Positions 15,902 through 26,853 of a stretch of DNA of 38,751 bases are shown one piece after another (within the stretch, counting starts at the first letter, position 1; each line of letters opens with the position of its first letter). Both the position numbers and the translations under genes were made by a program. Location of the stretch: contig NZ_JAHREP010000036.1 of the NCBI RefSeq assembly GCF_019084545.1, positions 1 to 38,751 on the forward strand. The letters run 5' to 3'. This DNA comes from Marinobacterium ramblicola. Its GTDB lineage: Bacteria > Pseudomonadota > Gammaproteobacteria > Pseudomonadales > Balneatricaceae. Below the pieces are notes generated by a model that was not told the DNA's origin, ran no database searches, and was given only the letters and a program-made list of their open reading frames with translations.

Positions 15902-17200
15902 TTGTTTTTCGAACGTCCCGAATCGGGCGAGATAGCGATTCTCGTCCACATTGAGCTGTCCTCCGATGCGAACAGCGAAGACCCACGGGAACTGGAGGAG
16001 CTAGCGCTCTCCGCAGGTGCCGATCCGGTTGCGTTTCTGACCGGATCTCGCGCCGATCCCAGCCCCAAGTTTTTTCTCGGAAAAGGCAAGGTACAGGAGC
16101 TGGCCGAGCTGGTGCGTGAGCATCAGGCCGAGCTGGTGATCTTCAACCACGCCCTGAGCCCGGCACAGGAGCGAAATCTGGAGCGTGAGATCCAATGCCG
16201 TGTGCTTGATCGTACCGGTCTTATTCTGGATATCTTCGCGCAGCGCGCACGCACCCACGAGGGTAAGTTGCAGGTAGAGCTGGCACAGCTCGAACATATG
16301 TCCACGCGCCTGGTGCGTGGTTGGACCCACTTGGAGCGGCAGAAGGGTGGTATAGGTTTGCGCGGGCCGGGTGAAACCCAGCTCGAAACCGACCGTCGCC
16401 TGCTGCGTGCCCGGATCAAGTCGATTCAGAAACGGCTGGAAAGGGTGCGTTCGCAGCGGGAACAGGGGCGTCGTGCGCGACAGCGTGCCGAGGTGCCGAC
16501 GGTGGCGCTGGTGGGTTACACCAACGCCGGCAAGTCGACCCTGTTCAACTTTATGACCGATTCCGGCGTATACGCCGCAGATCAGCTGTTTGCGACCCTG
16601 GATCCGACCCTGCGCCGGATCGAACTGGATGACGTCGGGCCGGCGATCCTGGCTGATACCGTCGGCTTTATCCGTCATCTGCCGCATAAGCTGGTCGAGT
16701 CCTTCCGTGCCACACTGCAGGAAACGGTGGAAGCAACGCTGCTGCTGCATGTGATCGACAGCTATGACGAAGAGCGCCAGGATCATATCGATCAGGTGCA
16801 TGCCGTGTTGCGGGAGATAGGTGCCGACGAGGTGCCGGCGCTGCAGGTCTACAATAAGATCGACAAGCTGCCGGGCCAGACACCGCGTATCGATCGCGAC
16901 GAGGATGGGGTAGCGCAGCGGGTCTGGCTGTCGGCTCAGACCGGCGAGGGTGTGGATCTGTTGATCGAGGCGGTGCGCGAGCGCCTGGGTGGGGATATGT
17001 TCCATGATACTCTCTGTCTGACGCCCGAGCAGGGACAGTTTCGTGCCCAGCTTTATGCCCAGGGGGCGGTGCTGGGTGAGCGGGTCGACGATCAGGGGCA
17101 GATCAGCCTTGAGGTGCGGATGCCGATGCGGGATATACGCCAGCTGTTGAGCAGATTGCGTATTCCGGCGGAACGTTATCTGCCCGAACAGGTCCATTGA
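15902..17200 (+). CDS. hflX: ribosome-rescue GTPase HflX
   Basis: HflX is a GTPase that splits stalled 70S ribosomes, for example after heat shock. The 432-residue protein shows the HflX N-domain (with SPKFFLGKGKVQEL near 55-70), a coiled helical linker with GRGLRGPGE-type sequence (IGLRGPGETQLE), then the G domain: G1 GYTNAGKST, G3 DTVGFIRHLP, G4 NKID. The start is TTG 15902 after GAGG at good distance; no ATG is nearby. It is tightly coupled to hfq (8 bp gap) and followed by hflK. Confidence 0.96.
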   Translation: MFFERPESGEIAILVHIELSSDANSEDPRELEELALSAGADPVAFLTGSRADPSPKFFLGKGKVQELAELVREHQAELVIFNHALSPAQERNLEREIQCRVLDRTGLILDIFAQRARTHEGKLQVELAQLEHMSTRLVRGWTHLERQKGGIGLRGPGETQLETDRRLLRARIKSIQKRLERVRSQREQGRRARQRAEVPTVALVGYTNAGKSTLFNFMTDSGVYAADQLFATLDPTLRRIELDDVGPAILADTVGFIRHLPHKLVESFRATLQETVEATLLLHVIDSYDEERQDHIDQVHAVLREIGADEVPALQVYNKIDKLPGQTPRIDRDEDGVAQRVWLSAQTGEGVDLLIEAVRERLGGDMFHDTLCLTPEQGQFRAQLYAQGAVLGERVDDQGQISLEVRMPMRDIRQLLSRLRIPAERYLPEQVH

Positions 17201-17272
17201 AGGTTGCGTGCTGAGGGGTAGCCCCCTAAAATTTTTTAAACTTTTCAAGCGTTTTCACTGACGGAGAACAGT

Positions 17273-18472
17273 ATGGCCTGGAATGAGCCTGGTGGTAATG
17301 GCAACAACCATGACCCCTGGAGCGGCGGCAGCAAGGATAACCGCGGTAAGCGCGGTCAGGATCAGGGTCCGCCGGACCTGGATGAAGCGCTGCGCAAACT
17401 GCAGGACAGAATGAACGCGATCTTCAGCGGTGGGAAGCGCCGTGGCGGCGGTTCCGGCGGCGGTGCAGCCAGTGGTGGCGGTTTTGGTTTTCTGCTTGTG
17501 GTGATCGTGCTGGCAGCGCTGTTCTGGGCCGGCATGGGGTTTTACACCGTGGATCAGCCGGAGCGCGGTGTGGTGCTGCGGCTGGGTAAGTACTATGAAA
17601 CGGTGCAGCCCGGTCTGCAGTGGAATCCGCCGTTGATCGATGATGTTACCAAGGTCAATACCGAGGTGGTGCGTACGCACAGTCATGACTCGCAGATGCT
17701 GACGGAGGACGAGAATATCGTTTATATCGATCTCGCGGTGCAGTACGTGGCGACCGATCCGAAGGCATTCGTGCTCAACGTGCGAGATCCCGAAGAGAGT
17801 CTGGCACATGCAGCGGAGTCGGCGTTGCGCCATGTGGTCGGTACCACCGACCTGCACGCGATTCTGACCGAGGGGCGTGAGGCGTTGGGTGTGCAGGTGC
17901 AGGCGCGCTTGCAGCGCTACATGGAGTTCTACGGCACCGGTATCAATATTACCAAGGTCAACATCAAGAATGCTCAGGCGCCAAGCCAGGTGCAGGAAGC
18001 GTTCGATGACGTGATCAAGGCGCGTGAGGACGAGCAGCGCACCATCAACCAGGCGCAGACCTATGCCAATGGTATCGTGCCGGAAGCGCGTGGTGAGGCG
18101 CAGCGTATCATCGAGGAGGCCAATGCCTACCGCGAAGAGAAGGTGGCGCGGGCAGCGGGTGAAGCCAGTCGCTTTACAGCGCTGCTGGACGAGTACGAAA
18201 AGGCGCCGGAAGTCACGCGTCAGCGTCTCTATCTGGAAACCATGCAGGATGTGTTGGGCAAGACGCCCAAGGTGCTGGTCGATGTCGAGGGCGGCAACAA
18301 TATGATGTACCTGCCGCTGGATAAACTGATGGAAAAGCAGTCGGAGGTGCGTGATTCAAGTGGTCGCCCGGTGCGTCTGGATGACAGCAGTCTTCGGCAG
18401 ATTACCGATGAGGTCATGAATCAGCTGCGTCAGCGTCAGAGCTCTTCATCTACAACACGGGAGGGTCGTTGA
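17273..18472 (+). CDS. hflK: HflK subunit of the HflKC membrane complex
   Basis: HflK is an SPFH/band-7 inner-membrane protein that with HflC forms a large periplasmic cage around FtsH and modulates its protease activity. The 399-residue protein has a glycine- and basic-rich cytoplasmic N-terminus (1-75), one membrane segment (about 76-97), the SPFH domain starting YTVDQPERGVVLRLG, and a long alpha-helical coiled region (about 250-340). ATG 17273 follows GACGGAGAA. Its stop overlaps the hflC start (TGATG), so both are made together. Confidence 0.96.
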   Translation: MAWNEPGGNGNNHDPWSGGSKDNRGKRGQDQGPPDLDEALRKLQDRMNAIFSGGKRRGGGSGGGAASGGGFGFLLVVIVLAALFWAGMGFYTVDQPERGVVLRLGKYYETVQPGLQWNPPLIDDVTKVNTEVVRTHSHDSQMLTEDENIVYIDLAVQYVATDPKAFVLNVRDPEESLAHAAESALRHVVGTTDLHAILTEGREALGVQVQARLQRYMEFYGTGINITKVNIKNAQAPSQVQEAFDDVIKAREDEQRTINQAQTYANGIVPEARGEAQRIIEEANAYREEKVARAAGEASRFTALLDEYEKAPEVTRQRLYLETMQDVLGKTPKVLVDVEGGNNMMYLPLDKLMEKQSEVRDSSGRPVRLDDSSLRQITDEVMNQLRQRQSSSSTTREGR

Positions 18473-19350
18473 TGAGTCCCAAGTCACTTTATGCCCTGAT
18501 CGCCGTGCTGGTCCTGGTAATGGTTGGTTCCAAGTCGGTCTATATCGTCAAGGAGACCGAGCGAGCGGTGATGTTGCGCTTCGGTGAGATCGTGGATCCG
18601 GATGTGACGCCCGGACTGCACTTCAAGATCCCGTTCGTAAACACCGTGAATGTCTTCGATGCGCGTATACAGACGCTTGATGCGCGTCCGCAGTCGTTCC
18701 TGACGCTGGAGAAGAAGCGATTGATCGTGGATTCCTTCGTCAAGTGGCGGATCGCCGATCCGGCGAAATACTACACCTCCATCTCGGGCGATATTTTCCG
18801 GGCCTCGGAGCGTCTCTCCAACAACATCGAGGAGAAGTTGCGTAACCAATTTGGTGAGCGCACCGTAACCGAGGTGGTCTCCGGTGAGCGCGAGGAGGTG
18901 ATGGATGCGGTTATTCGCGATCTGAGCATGCAGGCGGATGAGCAGTATGGTATCGAGATCATCGATGTGAGGGTCAAGCGTATCGATCTGCCGCCCGAGG
19001 TGTCGTCATCCGTTTATGAACGTATGCGCACCGAGCGTGAGCGTGAGGCGCGTGAACTGCGTGCCCGTGGTCGCGAACTGGCGGAAGGTATCCGTGCCGA
19101 TGCGGATCGTCAGCGCACGGTTATTCTCGCGGAGGCCTATCGCGATTCCGAGGAGACGCGTGGTGAGGGCGATGCGGAAGCAGCGGCCATTTATGCCGAA
19201 GCCTATAGCAAGAATCCCGAGTTCTATGCGTTCAACCGCAGTCTGCAGGCCTACCGTGATACATTCGGCGGCGGTGGCGACGTTATGCTGCTGAAGCCGG
19301 ATACGCAGTTCTTCCGCTATCTGGATGATGCGAACACGCCGCAGCGCTAA
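18472..19350 (+). CDS. hflC: HflC subunit of the HflKC membrane complex
   Basis: Partner of HflK; both restrain the FtsH protease in the inner membrane. The 292-residue protein has an N-terminal membrane segment (about 5-24), the SPFH domain (from YIVKETERAVMLRFGEI) and the helical region ERMRTEREREAREL at about 180-195. ATG 18472 overlaps the hflK TGA stop and has GGAGGG upstream; an in-frame TTG one codon earlier is possible. It ends the long co-directional run that began with nnrDE; a repeat pair and a terminator follow. Confidence 0.96.
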   Translation: MSPKSLYALIAVLVLVMVGSKSVYIVKETERAVMLRFGEIVDPDVTPGLHFKIPFVNTVNVFDARIQTLDARPQSFLTLEKKRLIVDSFVKWRIADPAKYYTSISGDIFRASERLSNNIEEKLRNQFGERTVTEVVSGEREEVMDAVIRDLSMQADEQYGIEIIDVRVKRIDLPPEVSSSVYERMRTEREREARELRARGRELAEGIRADADRQRTVILAEAYRDSEETRGEGDAEAAAIYAEAYSKNPEFYAFNRSLQAYRDTFGGGGDVMLLKPDTQFFRYLDDANTPQR

Positions 19351-19380
19351 GGCCTGAGGTAGTTTGCCGCTAGTGCGCCA

Positions 19381-19466
19381 CCAGGCGCCGGCGGCATACG
19401 ATACATCCTGTACATTGTCGCTCCTGTGCATCCAGGCGCCCGCGGCATACCGTACATCCTGTACAT
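19381..19466 (+). repeat. two copies of a 35-bp direct repeat
   Basis: Copy 1 (19381-19415) and copy 2 (19432-19466) differ at only a few bases. Each starts CCAGGCGCC, continues with GCGGCATAC and ends with the small palindrome GTACATCCTGTAC or its near variant. The 16-bp spacer repeats the theme (CTCCTGTGCATCC). A further GGCGCC follows in opposite orientation at 19482-19487. These are placed between hflC and its terminator. They look like a dispersed intergenic repeat family, but only this pair is visible. Confidence 0.85.
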
Positions 19467-19509
19467 AAATCGGGTGCCCCTGGCGCCCGTTTTCGTGATA
19501 ATATTCGGT

Positions 19510-19534
19510 AACCGGGTCGAGGCCCGGTTTTTTT
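19510..19534 (+). terminator. rho-independent terminator after hflC
   Basis: AACCGGG, a six-base loop TCGAGG, CCCGGTT and a run of seven Ts form a textbook terminator. It separates the nnrDE-hflC run from the DUF2065-hisZ-purA genes, only 18 bp before the DUF2065 start, so some readthrough or a downstream promoter is required for those genes. Confidence 0.88.
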
Positions 19535-19552
19535 GTGGATTGAGGTGAGACG

Positions 19553-19747
19553 ATGGCCGAGCTTTGGCGGGAACTGATGATTGCGTTCTGCCTGATGCTG
19601 GTGATCGAGGGCGTGTTGCCTTTCCTCTACCCGCAACGCTGGCGTCAACTGGTGGTTCAACTGGCTGATATCGACGACTCCGTACTGCGCGGAATAGGTT
19701 TGGTGTCGATGCTGATAGGGCTTCTGGCGTTGTATCTGATCCACTGA
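19553..19747 (+). CDS. yjeT: DUF2065 family membrane protein (YjeT-like)
   Basis: A 64-residue protein of the DUF2065 family, function unknown. Two hydrophobic helices (about 8-23 and 43-62) flank a basic loop with the family's FLYPQRWRQ block, so it is a small inner-membrane hairpin. ATG 19553 has GAGGTGAG upstream. In many gammaproteobacteria this gene lies between hflC and purA or hisZ, as here. The conserved location next to hflKC suggests, but does not prove, a link with membrane quality control. Confidence 0.88.
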   Translation: MAELWRELMIAFCLMLVIEGVLPFLYPQRWRQLVVQLADIDDSVLRGIGLVSMLIGLLALYLIH

Positions 19748-19775
19748 TTTTGGTTTAACTGTACTGGAGCACTGC

Positions 19776-22282
<2,507 letters not shown>

Positions 22283-22306
22283 CCGGTTGGCCGAAGGCTG
22301 ATATGA

Positions 22307-22340
22307 AAACGCCGTGCTTAAGCGCGGCGTTTCTGTTTTC
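22307..22340 (+). terminator. rho-independent terminator after purA
   Basis: AAACGCCG-TGC, loop TTAA, GCG-CGGCGTTT form an 11-bp stem (22307-22332) followed by CTGTTTT. It lies 25 bp after the purA stop and is well placed to end the hisZ-purA transcript. Confidence 0.8.
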
Positions 22341-22345
22341 TGGGG

Positions 22346-22382
22346 GTATAAAAAAAGCCGCGTGTATTGGCGGCATTTTTTA
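22346..22382. terminator. second hairpin, two-way terminator between purA and the SuhB-like gene
   Basis: A run of As, GCCGC, loop GTGTATTG, GCGGC and ATTTTTT. Read on the minus strand it is again a GC stem followed by seven Ts, 13 bp past the end of the SuhB-like gene. It therefore probably ends the minus-strand transcript and backs up the purA terminator. Confidence 0.78.
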
Positions 22383-22394
22383 TATTGCGTGGGA

Positions 22395-23201
22395 TTACTG
22401 GCTGAGTGCCGGGCGCAGCATCTTCAGCAGCGCTTTAAAGATCTTTGGGTTGCCGGCAACGAGTTTGCCGCAGTCGCGATGGTTGCTGCCGCCGGCGGTA
22501 TCGCCTACCAGGGCGCCGGCTTCCTGTAGCAGTAGCAAGCCGGCATCCTGCTCGCTCGAGTTGAGTCCGAGCTGGCAGAAGCCATCCAGTCGTCCGGCGG
22601 CGGTGTAAGCCAGGTTCAGTGCCACCGAGCCGGTATTGAACGGGGTGGCGCCGGCGCTAATCAGTTCGCGCATGATGGCGACCTGGGTATCGAGCCCGTC
22701 CACATCGCTTTTCCGGCCCAGAAAGCCGGTGCCGATCAGTGCGCCGTCAAGATCCTTGCGGGTGCTGGCGCGCAGGCGTTTGCCGTTGAGCTGTGCGCCT
22801 TCGCCGCGGCTGGCGGTGAACTCCTCGCCGGTGATCGGATTGAGGATCAGGGCGTGAGCGACTTTGTCCTTGATGCGGCCAGTCAGGCTGAGTGCGAACG
22901 AGGGTACGGCGTTGGAGAAGTTGTGCAGGTTGTCGATCACCGTGATCTGCCACTCGCAGGGGGTGGGGCCGTCGCCAATCGCCTTGTGGCGACCGGTGTA
23001 TTCGCCGACCAGCGTGTGATGCGGGTAGGCTTTCTGCAGGGTGTGAACGATGGTGCGTTCGGCCTGCTGACAGAGGTCATTGATGAAGGTGGCCGCGCCT
23101 GCCTGTTCTGCTTTGATGAGGTCCAGGCGTTCGGTGGCGCGGACGATCTGCTCGGCGGCAAGGCGGGCGGCGCGCAGAGCGATATTGACCATAGGTTGCA
23201 T
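22395..23201 (-). CDS. suhB: SuhB-like inositol monophosphatase family protein with degenerate active site
   Basis: The fold and ends match SuhB (starts MQPMVNIALRAARLA, 268 residues; blocks ASRGEGAQLNGKRLRAST and AAGRLDGF), and it lies divergent from trmJ as in E. coli. The metal and phosphate residues are largely lost. In the WxxDPxDGTxNF motif the first Asp is Thr87 and DGT reads D90-N-L. The late W-D pair is Ser-Glu (216-217). The early K/T/D residues around 36-44 are also replaced. Glu67 remains. Catalysis by the usual metal mechanism is therefore unlikely. In E. coli SuhB has a second role, joining Nus factors in rRNA antitermination, that does not need phosphatase activity; this protein may keep only that role (inference). 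No frameshift is seen, so it is not a pseudogene. Confidence 0.82.
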   Translation of the reverse strand: MQPMVNIALRAARLAAEQIVRATERLDLIKAEQAGAATFINDLCQQAERTIVHTLQKAYPHHTLVGEYTGRHKAIGDGPTPCEWQITVIDNLHNFSNAVPSFALSLTGRIKDKVAHALILNPITGEEFTASRGEGAQLNGKRLRASTRKDLDGALIGTGFLGRKSDVDGLDTQVAIMRELISAGATPFNTGSVALNLAYTAAGRLDGFCQLGLNSSEQDAGLLLLQEAGALVGDTAGGSNHRDCGKLVAGNPKIFKALLKMLRPALSQ

Positions 23202-23358
23202 CGGTAGTGGGATCCAGTCGTTCGTAGGAAATCAAACGACTATTGTAGCTCAGGTCGAGGCGCGGCTGAACCGTTCGCTGCATTTATGCGCAAGTTCCTG
23301 TTGAGGTGGATGGTGCTCATCGGGTTTGCTGCTGATCGATCGGGTTGTATCGGCTCGG

Positions 23359-23388
23359 TCGATAAAGCGGGGGAGAGTCTGCTATGAT
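23359..23388 (+). promoter_or_regulatory. probable sigma-70 promoter of trmJ
   Basis: TATGAT (23383-23388) is a good -10; TCGATA lies 18 bp upstream (23359-23364) as a four-of-six -35. Transcription would start near 23395, about 26 bp before the trmJ ATG. The promoter of the divergent SuhB-like gene must be in the same 219-bp gap but is not evident. Confidence 0.5.
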
Positions 23389-23420
23389 GTCGGCCCAATT
23401 TTCCATCCTGTGGCGTAGTC

Positions 23421-24206
23421 ATGCTTGATCACATACGCATCGTTTTGGTGAACACCACTCATCCGGGTAACATCGGCGCGGTTGCGCGTGCGATGAAAAA
23501 CATGGGGGTGAGTGATCTTTGTCTGGTGGCGCCCAAGCGTTACCCGGATGAAGAGGCGACTGCGCGTGCATCTGGTGCCACCGACATTCTCGATAGCGCG
23601 CGCGTGGTCGATGAGTTGCACGAAGCGCTTGAGGACTGTCAATTGGTGGTCGGTGCCAGTGCGCGGGGGCGTCATATTCCCTGGCCTGTGATCAATCCCC
23701 GGGAGTTGGCGGCCATCGCCGTGCCTTCGCCTGAGCGCGGGGCGGTCGGCGGAGTTGGGCGTAATCGCGTGGCAATCCTGTTTGGGCGCGAAGATCGTGG
23801 GCTGACCAATGAAGAGCTGCATGCTTGTCATCATCACGTTCATATCCCCTCTGTTGAAGGGTTTAGCTCGCTCAATGTGGCGGCCGCCGTGCAGGTGATC
23901 TGTTACGAGTTGCGCATGGCGAGCCTGCATCAGGTTGAGGCCGAGAAGCCGCAGTGGGGAACGGACTGGGATATAGAGCTGGCGGACCACGCCGAGCTGG
24001 AGCGGATGTTCGAGCATCTGGAGCGAACGCTGATCGATATCGATTTTCTCGATCCTGATAATCCGCGTCAGTTGATGCCGCGACTGAGAAGGCTGTTTTT
24101 GCGTGCAGTGCCTGACAAGGTGGAGGTTAATGTGCTGCGCGGTATCCTGAAGTCGGTAAACCGTACGATGTTGTCGCAGGCCGATGATAAAAGGACTGGG
24201 GATTGA
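23421..24206 (+). CDS. trmJ: tRNA (cytidine/uridine-2'-O-)-methyltransferase TrmJ
   Basis: TrmJ is a SPOUT methyltransferase that methylates the 2'-OH of nucleotide 32 in several tRNAs using SAM. The 261-residue protein has the SPOUT signature blocks NTTHPGNIGAVARAMKNMG at its start, FGREDRGLTNEEL in the middle and the knot region IPSVEGFSSLNVAAAVQVI. ATG 23421 is the only sensible start, with a weak ribosome binding site. It sits between the SuhB-like gene and iscR, exactly as in E. coli (suhB, trmJ, iscR). Confidence 0.96.
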   Translation: MLDHIRIVLVNTTHPGNIGAVARAMKNMGVSDLCLVAPKRYPDEEATARASGATDILDSARVVDELHEALEDCQLVVGASARGRHIPWPVINPRELAAIAVPSPERGAVGGVGRNRVAILFGREDRGLTNEELHACHHHVHIPSVEGFSSLNVAAAVQVICYELRMASLHQVEAEKPQWGTDWDIELADHAELERMFEHLERTLIDIDFLDPDNPRQLMPRLRRLFLRAVPDKVEVNVLRGILKSVNRTMLSQADDKRTGD

Positions 24207-24226
24207 TTATCCTGCGTTAAAGGATA

Positions 24227-24284
24227 GTAGCCTAGTAAATTAGTCGGAATAATAGTTGACTAAAAACCTCGGGATTTGCATAAT
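24227..24284 (+). promoter_or_regulatory. iscR promoter with two Type 1 IscR-like binding sites
   Basis: TTGACT (24256-24261), a 17-bp spacer and CATAAT (24279-24284) make a strong sigma-70 promoter 35 bp before iscR. Two sequences match the known Type 1 IscR site, a palindrome built on GACTA/TAGTC halves. One at 24227-24251 contains the right half TAGTCGG and a good left half. One at 24252-24276 begins ATAGTTGACTA, a perfect left half-site that overlaps the -35 box. This fits repression of the isc operon by [2Fe-2S]-IscR. Confidence 0.8.
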
Positions 24285-24318
24285 GCGCCCAAGCTCGTAA
24301 GAGTAGGTGAGGATAGAT

Positions 24319-24804
24319 ATGCGATTGACGACTAAAGGGCGTTACGCCGTAACTGCGATGCTGGATCTTGCGCTCCATGAGGGAAAGGGGCCGATCAGTC
24401 TGGCCGACATTTCCGAGCGTCAAGGGATCTCATTATCCTATCTGGAGCAGCTGTTTGCCAAGCTTAGACGTAACGAGCTGGTGCATAGCGTGCGCGGTCC
24501 GGGTGGCGGCTATCAGCTCAAGCGTGAGCGTGGCGAGATCAATGTGGCCGAAGTGATCGATGCGGTCAACGAGTCGGTTGACGCGACGGGCTGTAATAAA
24601 ACCGGAAGTTGTCAAAGCGGAGAGGTGTGTTTAACCCATCATCTCTGGTGTGACTTGAGTGATCAGATTCACGGTTTTCTTAGTGGTATCAGCCTGGCTG
24701 ATCTCGTACACCGGCACGATGTGCAGGAGGTTGCCGAGCGGCAGCAGCGTGTGATGGCTCAGCCCGAGAAGCTGATCGCCAGCAGTGTTGCCTCGGCATC
24801 CTGA
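24319..24804 (+). CDS. iscR: Fe-S cluster-sensing regulator IscR
   Basis: IscR is an Rrf2-family repressor that reads the cell's Fe-S state and adjusts the isc operon. The 161-residue protein has an N-terminal winged helix ([18 protein letters not shown]) with the wing GPGGGYQL at about 60-68, and the cluster ligands Cys92, Cys98, Cys104 and His107 in the same positions as E. coli. ATG 24319 follows GGTGAGG; an ATG four codons upstream is not used by the family. It is the first gene of iscRSUA-hscBA-fdx-iscX and is preceded by sites it should bind itself. Confidence 0.97.
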   Translation: MRLTTKGRYAVTAMLDLALHEGKGPISLADISERQGISLSYLEQLFAKLRRNELVHSVRGPGGGYQLKRERGEINVAEVIDAVNESVDATGCNKTGSCQSGEVCLTHHLWCDLSDQIHGFLSGISLADLVHRHDVQEVAERQQRVMAQPEKLIASSVASAS

Positions 24805-24826
24805 AGAGCAAGTTTTGGAGACTGAA

Positions 24827-26041
24827 ATGAAATTGCCGATCTATCTCGATTATTCCGCGACCACCCCGGTTGATCCGCGAGTGGCTGACAAAATGATGAG
24901 CTGTCTGACTCTGGACGGGAACTTCGGTAACCCGGCGTCACGCTCTCATCAGTTTGGTTGGCGAGCCGAAGAGGCGGTGGAAACTGCACGCCGTGAAGTT
25001 GCTGATCTGCTCAATGCCGATCCGCGGGAGATTGTCTGGACCTCCGGTGCTACCGAGTCCGATAATCTGGCGATCAAGGGTGTCGCGCACTTCTACAACA
25101 AGAAGGGCAAACACATCATCACATCGAAGATCGAGCATAAAGCCGTACTGGATACCTGCCGTCAGCTCGAGCGCGAAGGTTTCGAGGTTACCTACCTGAC
25201 CCCGGGTAGCGATGGTCTCATTACGCCGCAGATGGTGGCCGATGCACTGCGCGAAGACACGATCCTGGTTTCGCTGATGCATGTGAACAATGAGATCGGC
25301 ACCATTACCGATATCGCGGCGATCGGCGAGCTGACTCGCAGTCGCGGCGTGTTGCTGCACGTGGATGCCGCGCAGAGCGCGGGCAAGCTGCCGATCGATC
25401 TGGCCGAGATGAAGGTCGACCTGATGTCGCTCTCCGGTCACAAGATGTATGGCCCCAAGGGAATCGGTGCCCTCTATGTGCGCCGCAAGCCGCGCGTCCG
25501 TATCGAAGCGCAGATGCACGGTGGCGGTCATGAGCGCGGCATGCGTTCCGGCACCCTGCCGACCCACCAGATCGTGGGTATGGGCGAGGCTGCGCGCATT
25601 GCCAGAGAGGAGATGGCTCAGGAGGCGGTGCGCCTCAAGGCGCTGCGTGATCGTTTCTGGAGCGGCATCAAGGATATGGAAGAGGTTCACGTCAACGGTT
25701 CTGTTGAGCAGCGTGTAACGGGCAACCTCAACGTCAGCTTTGCCTTCGTCGAGGGTGAGTCCCTGCTGATGTCGCTGAAAGATCTGGCTGTGTCTTCCGG
25801 TTCCGCCTGTACCTCGGCCAGTCTCGAGCCCTCCTACGTGCTGCGCGCACTGGGCCTTAACGATGAGTTGGCACACAGCTCCATCCGCTTCTCCTTCGGC
25901 CGCTTTACCACCGAGGAGGAGGTCGATTACGCCGTAGAGCAGATCAAGGTGGCTGTGGGTAAGCTGCGTGAGTTGTCACCGCTTTGGGATATGTACAAGG
26001 ACGGTGTGGATTTGAGTAAGGTTGAGTGGGCGCACCACTAA
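24827..26041 (+). CDS. iscS: cysteine desulfurase IscS
   Basis: IscS is a PLP enzyme that takes sulfur from cysteine and passes it to IscU and to tRNA thiolation partners. Its 404 residues match E. coli IscS exactly in length. The PLP lysine lies in [12 protein letters not shown] (about 206) and the persulfide cysteine in [15 protein letters not shown] (about 328). ATG 24827 has TTGGAG upstream and starts [19 protein letters not shown]; the longer frame from 24785 would overlap iscR and is rejected. It ends LSKVEWAHH, the C-terminal tail that docks IscU. Confidence 0.98.
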   Translation: MKLPIYLDYSATTPVDPRVADKMMSCLTLDGNFGNPASRSHQFGWRAEEAVETARREVADLLNADPREIVWTSGATESDNLAIKGVAHFYNKKGKHIITSKIEHKAVLDTCRQLEREGFEVTYLTPGSDGLITPQMVADALREDTILVSLMHVNNEIGTITDIAAIGELTRSRGVLLHVDAAQSAGKLPIDLAEMKVDLMSLSGHKMYGPKGIGALYVRRKPRVRIEAQMHGGGHERGMRSGTLPTHQIVGMGEAARIAREEMAQEAVRLKALRDRFWSGIKDMEEVHVNGSVEQRVTGNLNVSFAFVEGESLLMSLKDLAVSSGSACTSASLEPSYVLRALGLNDELAHSSIRFSFGRFTTEEEVDYAVEQIKVAVGKLRELSPLWDMYKDGVDLSKVEWAHH

Positions 26042-26071
26042 CGCGGGCATTTTAAGTTTTTGGAGGTCATT

Positions 26072-26452
26072 ATGGCTTACAGCGAACAGGTTATTGATCA
26101 TTACGAGAACCCGCGCAACGTCGGCAAGATGGATGATAGCGATGATCATGTGGGTACCGGCATGGTTGGCGCGCCGGCTTGTGGCGATGTGATGCGTTTG
26201 CAGATCCGCGTCAATGACGAGGGTGTGATCGAAGACGCAAAATTCAAAACCTACGGCTGCGGTTCCGCAATCGCGTCCAGCTCCCTGGTGACCGAGTGGG
26301 TCAAGGGGATGACGCTGGATCAGGCGGCCGAGCTGAAAAACTCCCAGATTGCTGAGGAGCTGGCGTTGCCGCCGGTGAAGATCCACTGCTCGGTGTTGGC
26401 TGAGGATGCGATCAAGGCTGCGATCGAGGATTACCGCAAGAAGCGCGGCTGA
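26072..26452 (+). CDS. iscU: Fe-S cluster scaffold protein IscU
   Basis: IscU is the scaffold on which new [2Fe-2S] clusters form. The 126-residue protein has the ligand set Cys37, Asp39, Cys63, His105 and Cys106 and the chaperone-recognition motif LPPVK at 99-103, which HscA binds. ATG 26072 comes seven bases after TGGAGG; the in-frame TTG at 26060 lies within that ribosome binding site and is not the start. It is 30 bp behind iscS. Confidence 0.98.
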   Translation: MAYSEQVIDHYENPRNVGKMDDSDDHVGTGMVGAPACGDVMRLQIRVNDEGVIEDAKFKTYGCGSAIASSSLVTEWVKGMTLDQAAELKNSQIAEELALPPVKIHCSVLAEDAIKAAIEDYRKKRG

Positions 26453-26495
26453 GTCTTAAAGGCTTGCTTCGGGTTGTTGAGTATTTGAGGGTTAT

Positions 26496-26819
26496 ATGGC
26501 GATCAGTATGACAGACGCGGCGATCAATCACGTCGCGCGCTATCTCGAAAGACGTGGCCACGGTAAGGGGATTCGTGTTGGTGTACGTACCTCCGGGTGC
26601 TCGGGTATGGCTTACGTGCTCGAATTCATTGACGAGATTGAATCCGATGATCAGGTGTTCGAGTTTGGCTCTGTGAATGTCGCCATAGATCCCAAGAGTC
26701 TGGTCTACCTGGATGGAACCGAACTGGATTTCGTCAAGGAGGGGCTGAACGAAGGCTTCAAGTTCAACAACCCAAACGTGCGTAGCGAATGCGGTTGTGG
26801 TGAAAGTTTTAACGTCTGA
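26496..26819 (+). CDS. iscA: A-type Fe-S carrier protein IscA
   Basis: IscA carries iron or Fe-S clusters from the scaffold to target proteins. Its 107 residues, same as in E. coli, include Cys35 (TSGCSGMAY), Cys99 and Cys101 (ECGCGESF), the three ligands of the A-type family. ATG 26496 has TTGAGG at good distance. The order iscU-iscA-hscB is the standard one. Confidence 0.97.
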   Translation: MAISMTDAAINHVARYLERRGHGKGIRVGVRTSGCSGMAYVLEFIDEIESDDQVFEFGSVNVAIDPKSLVYLDGTELDFVKEGLNEGFKFNNPNVRSECGCGESFNV

Positions 26820-26853
26820 TCCCTGTCTGACATCAAGGGTGCTGTACTGACAC

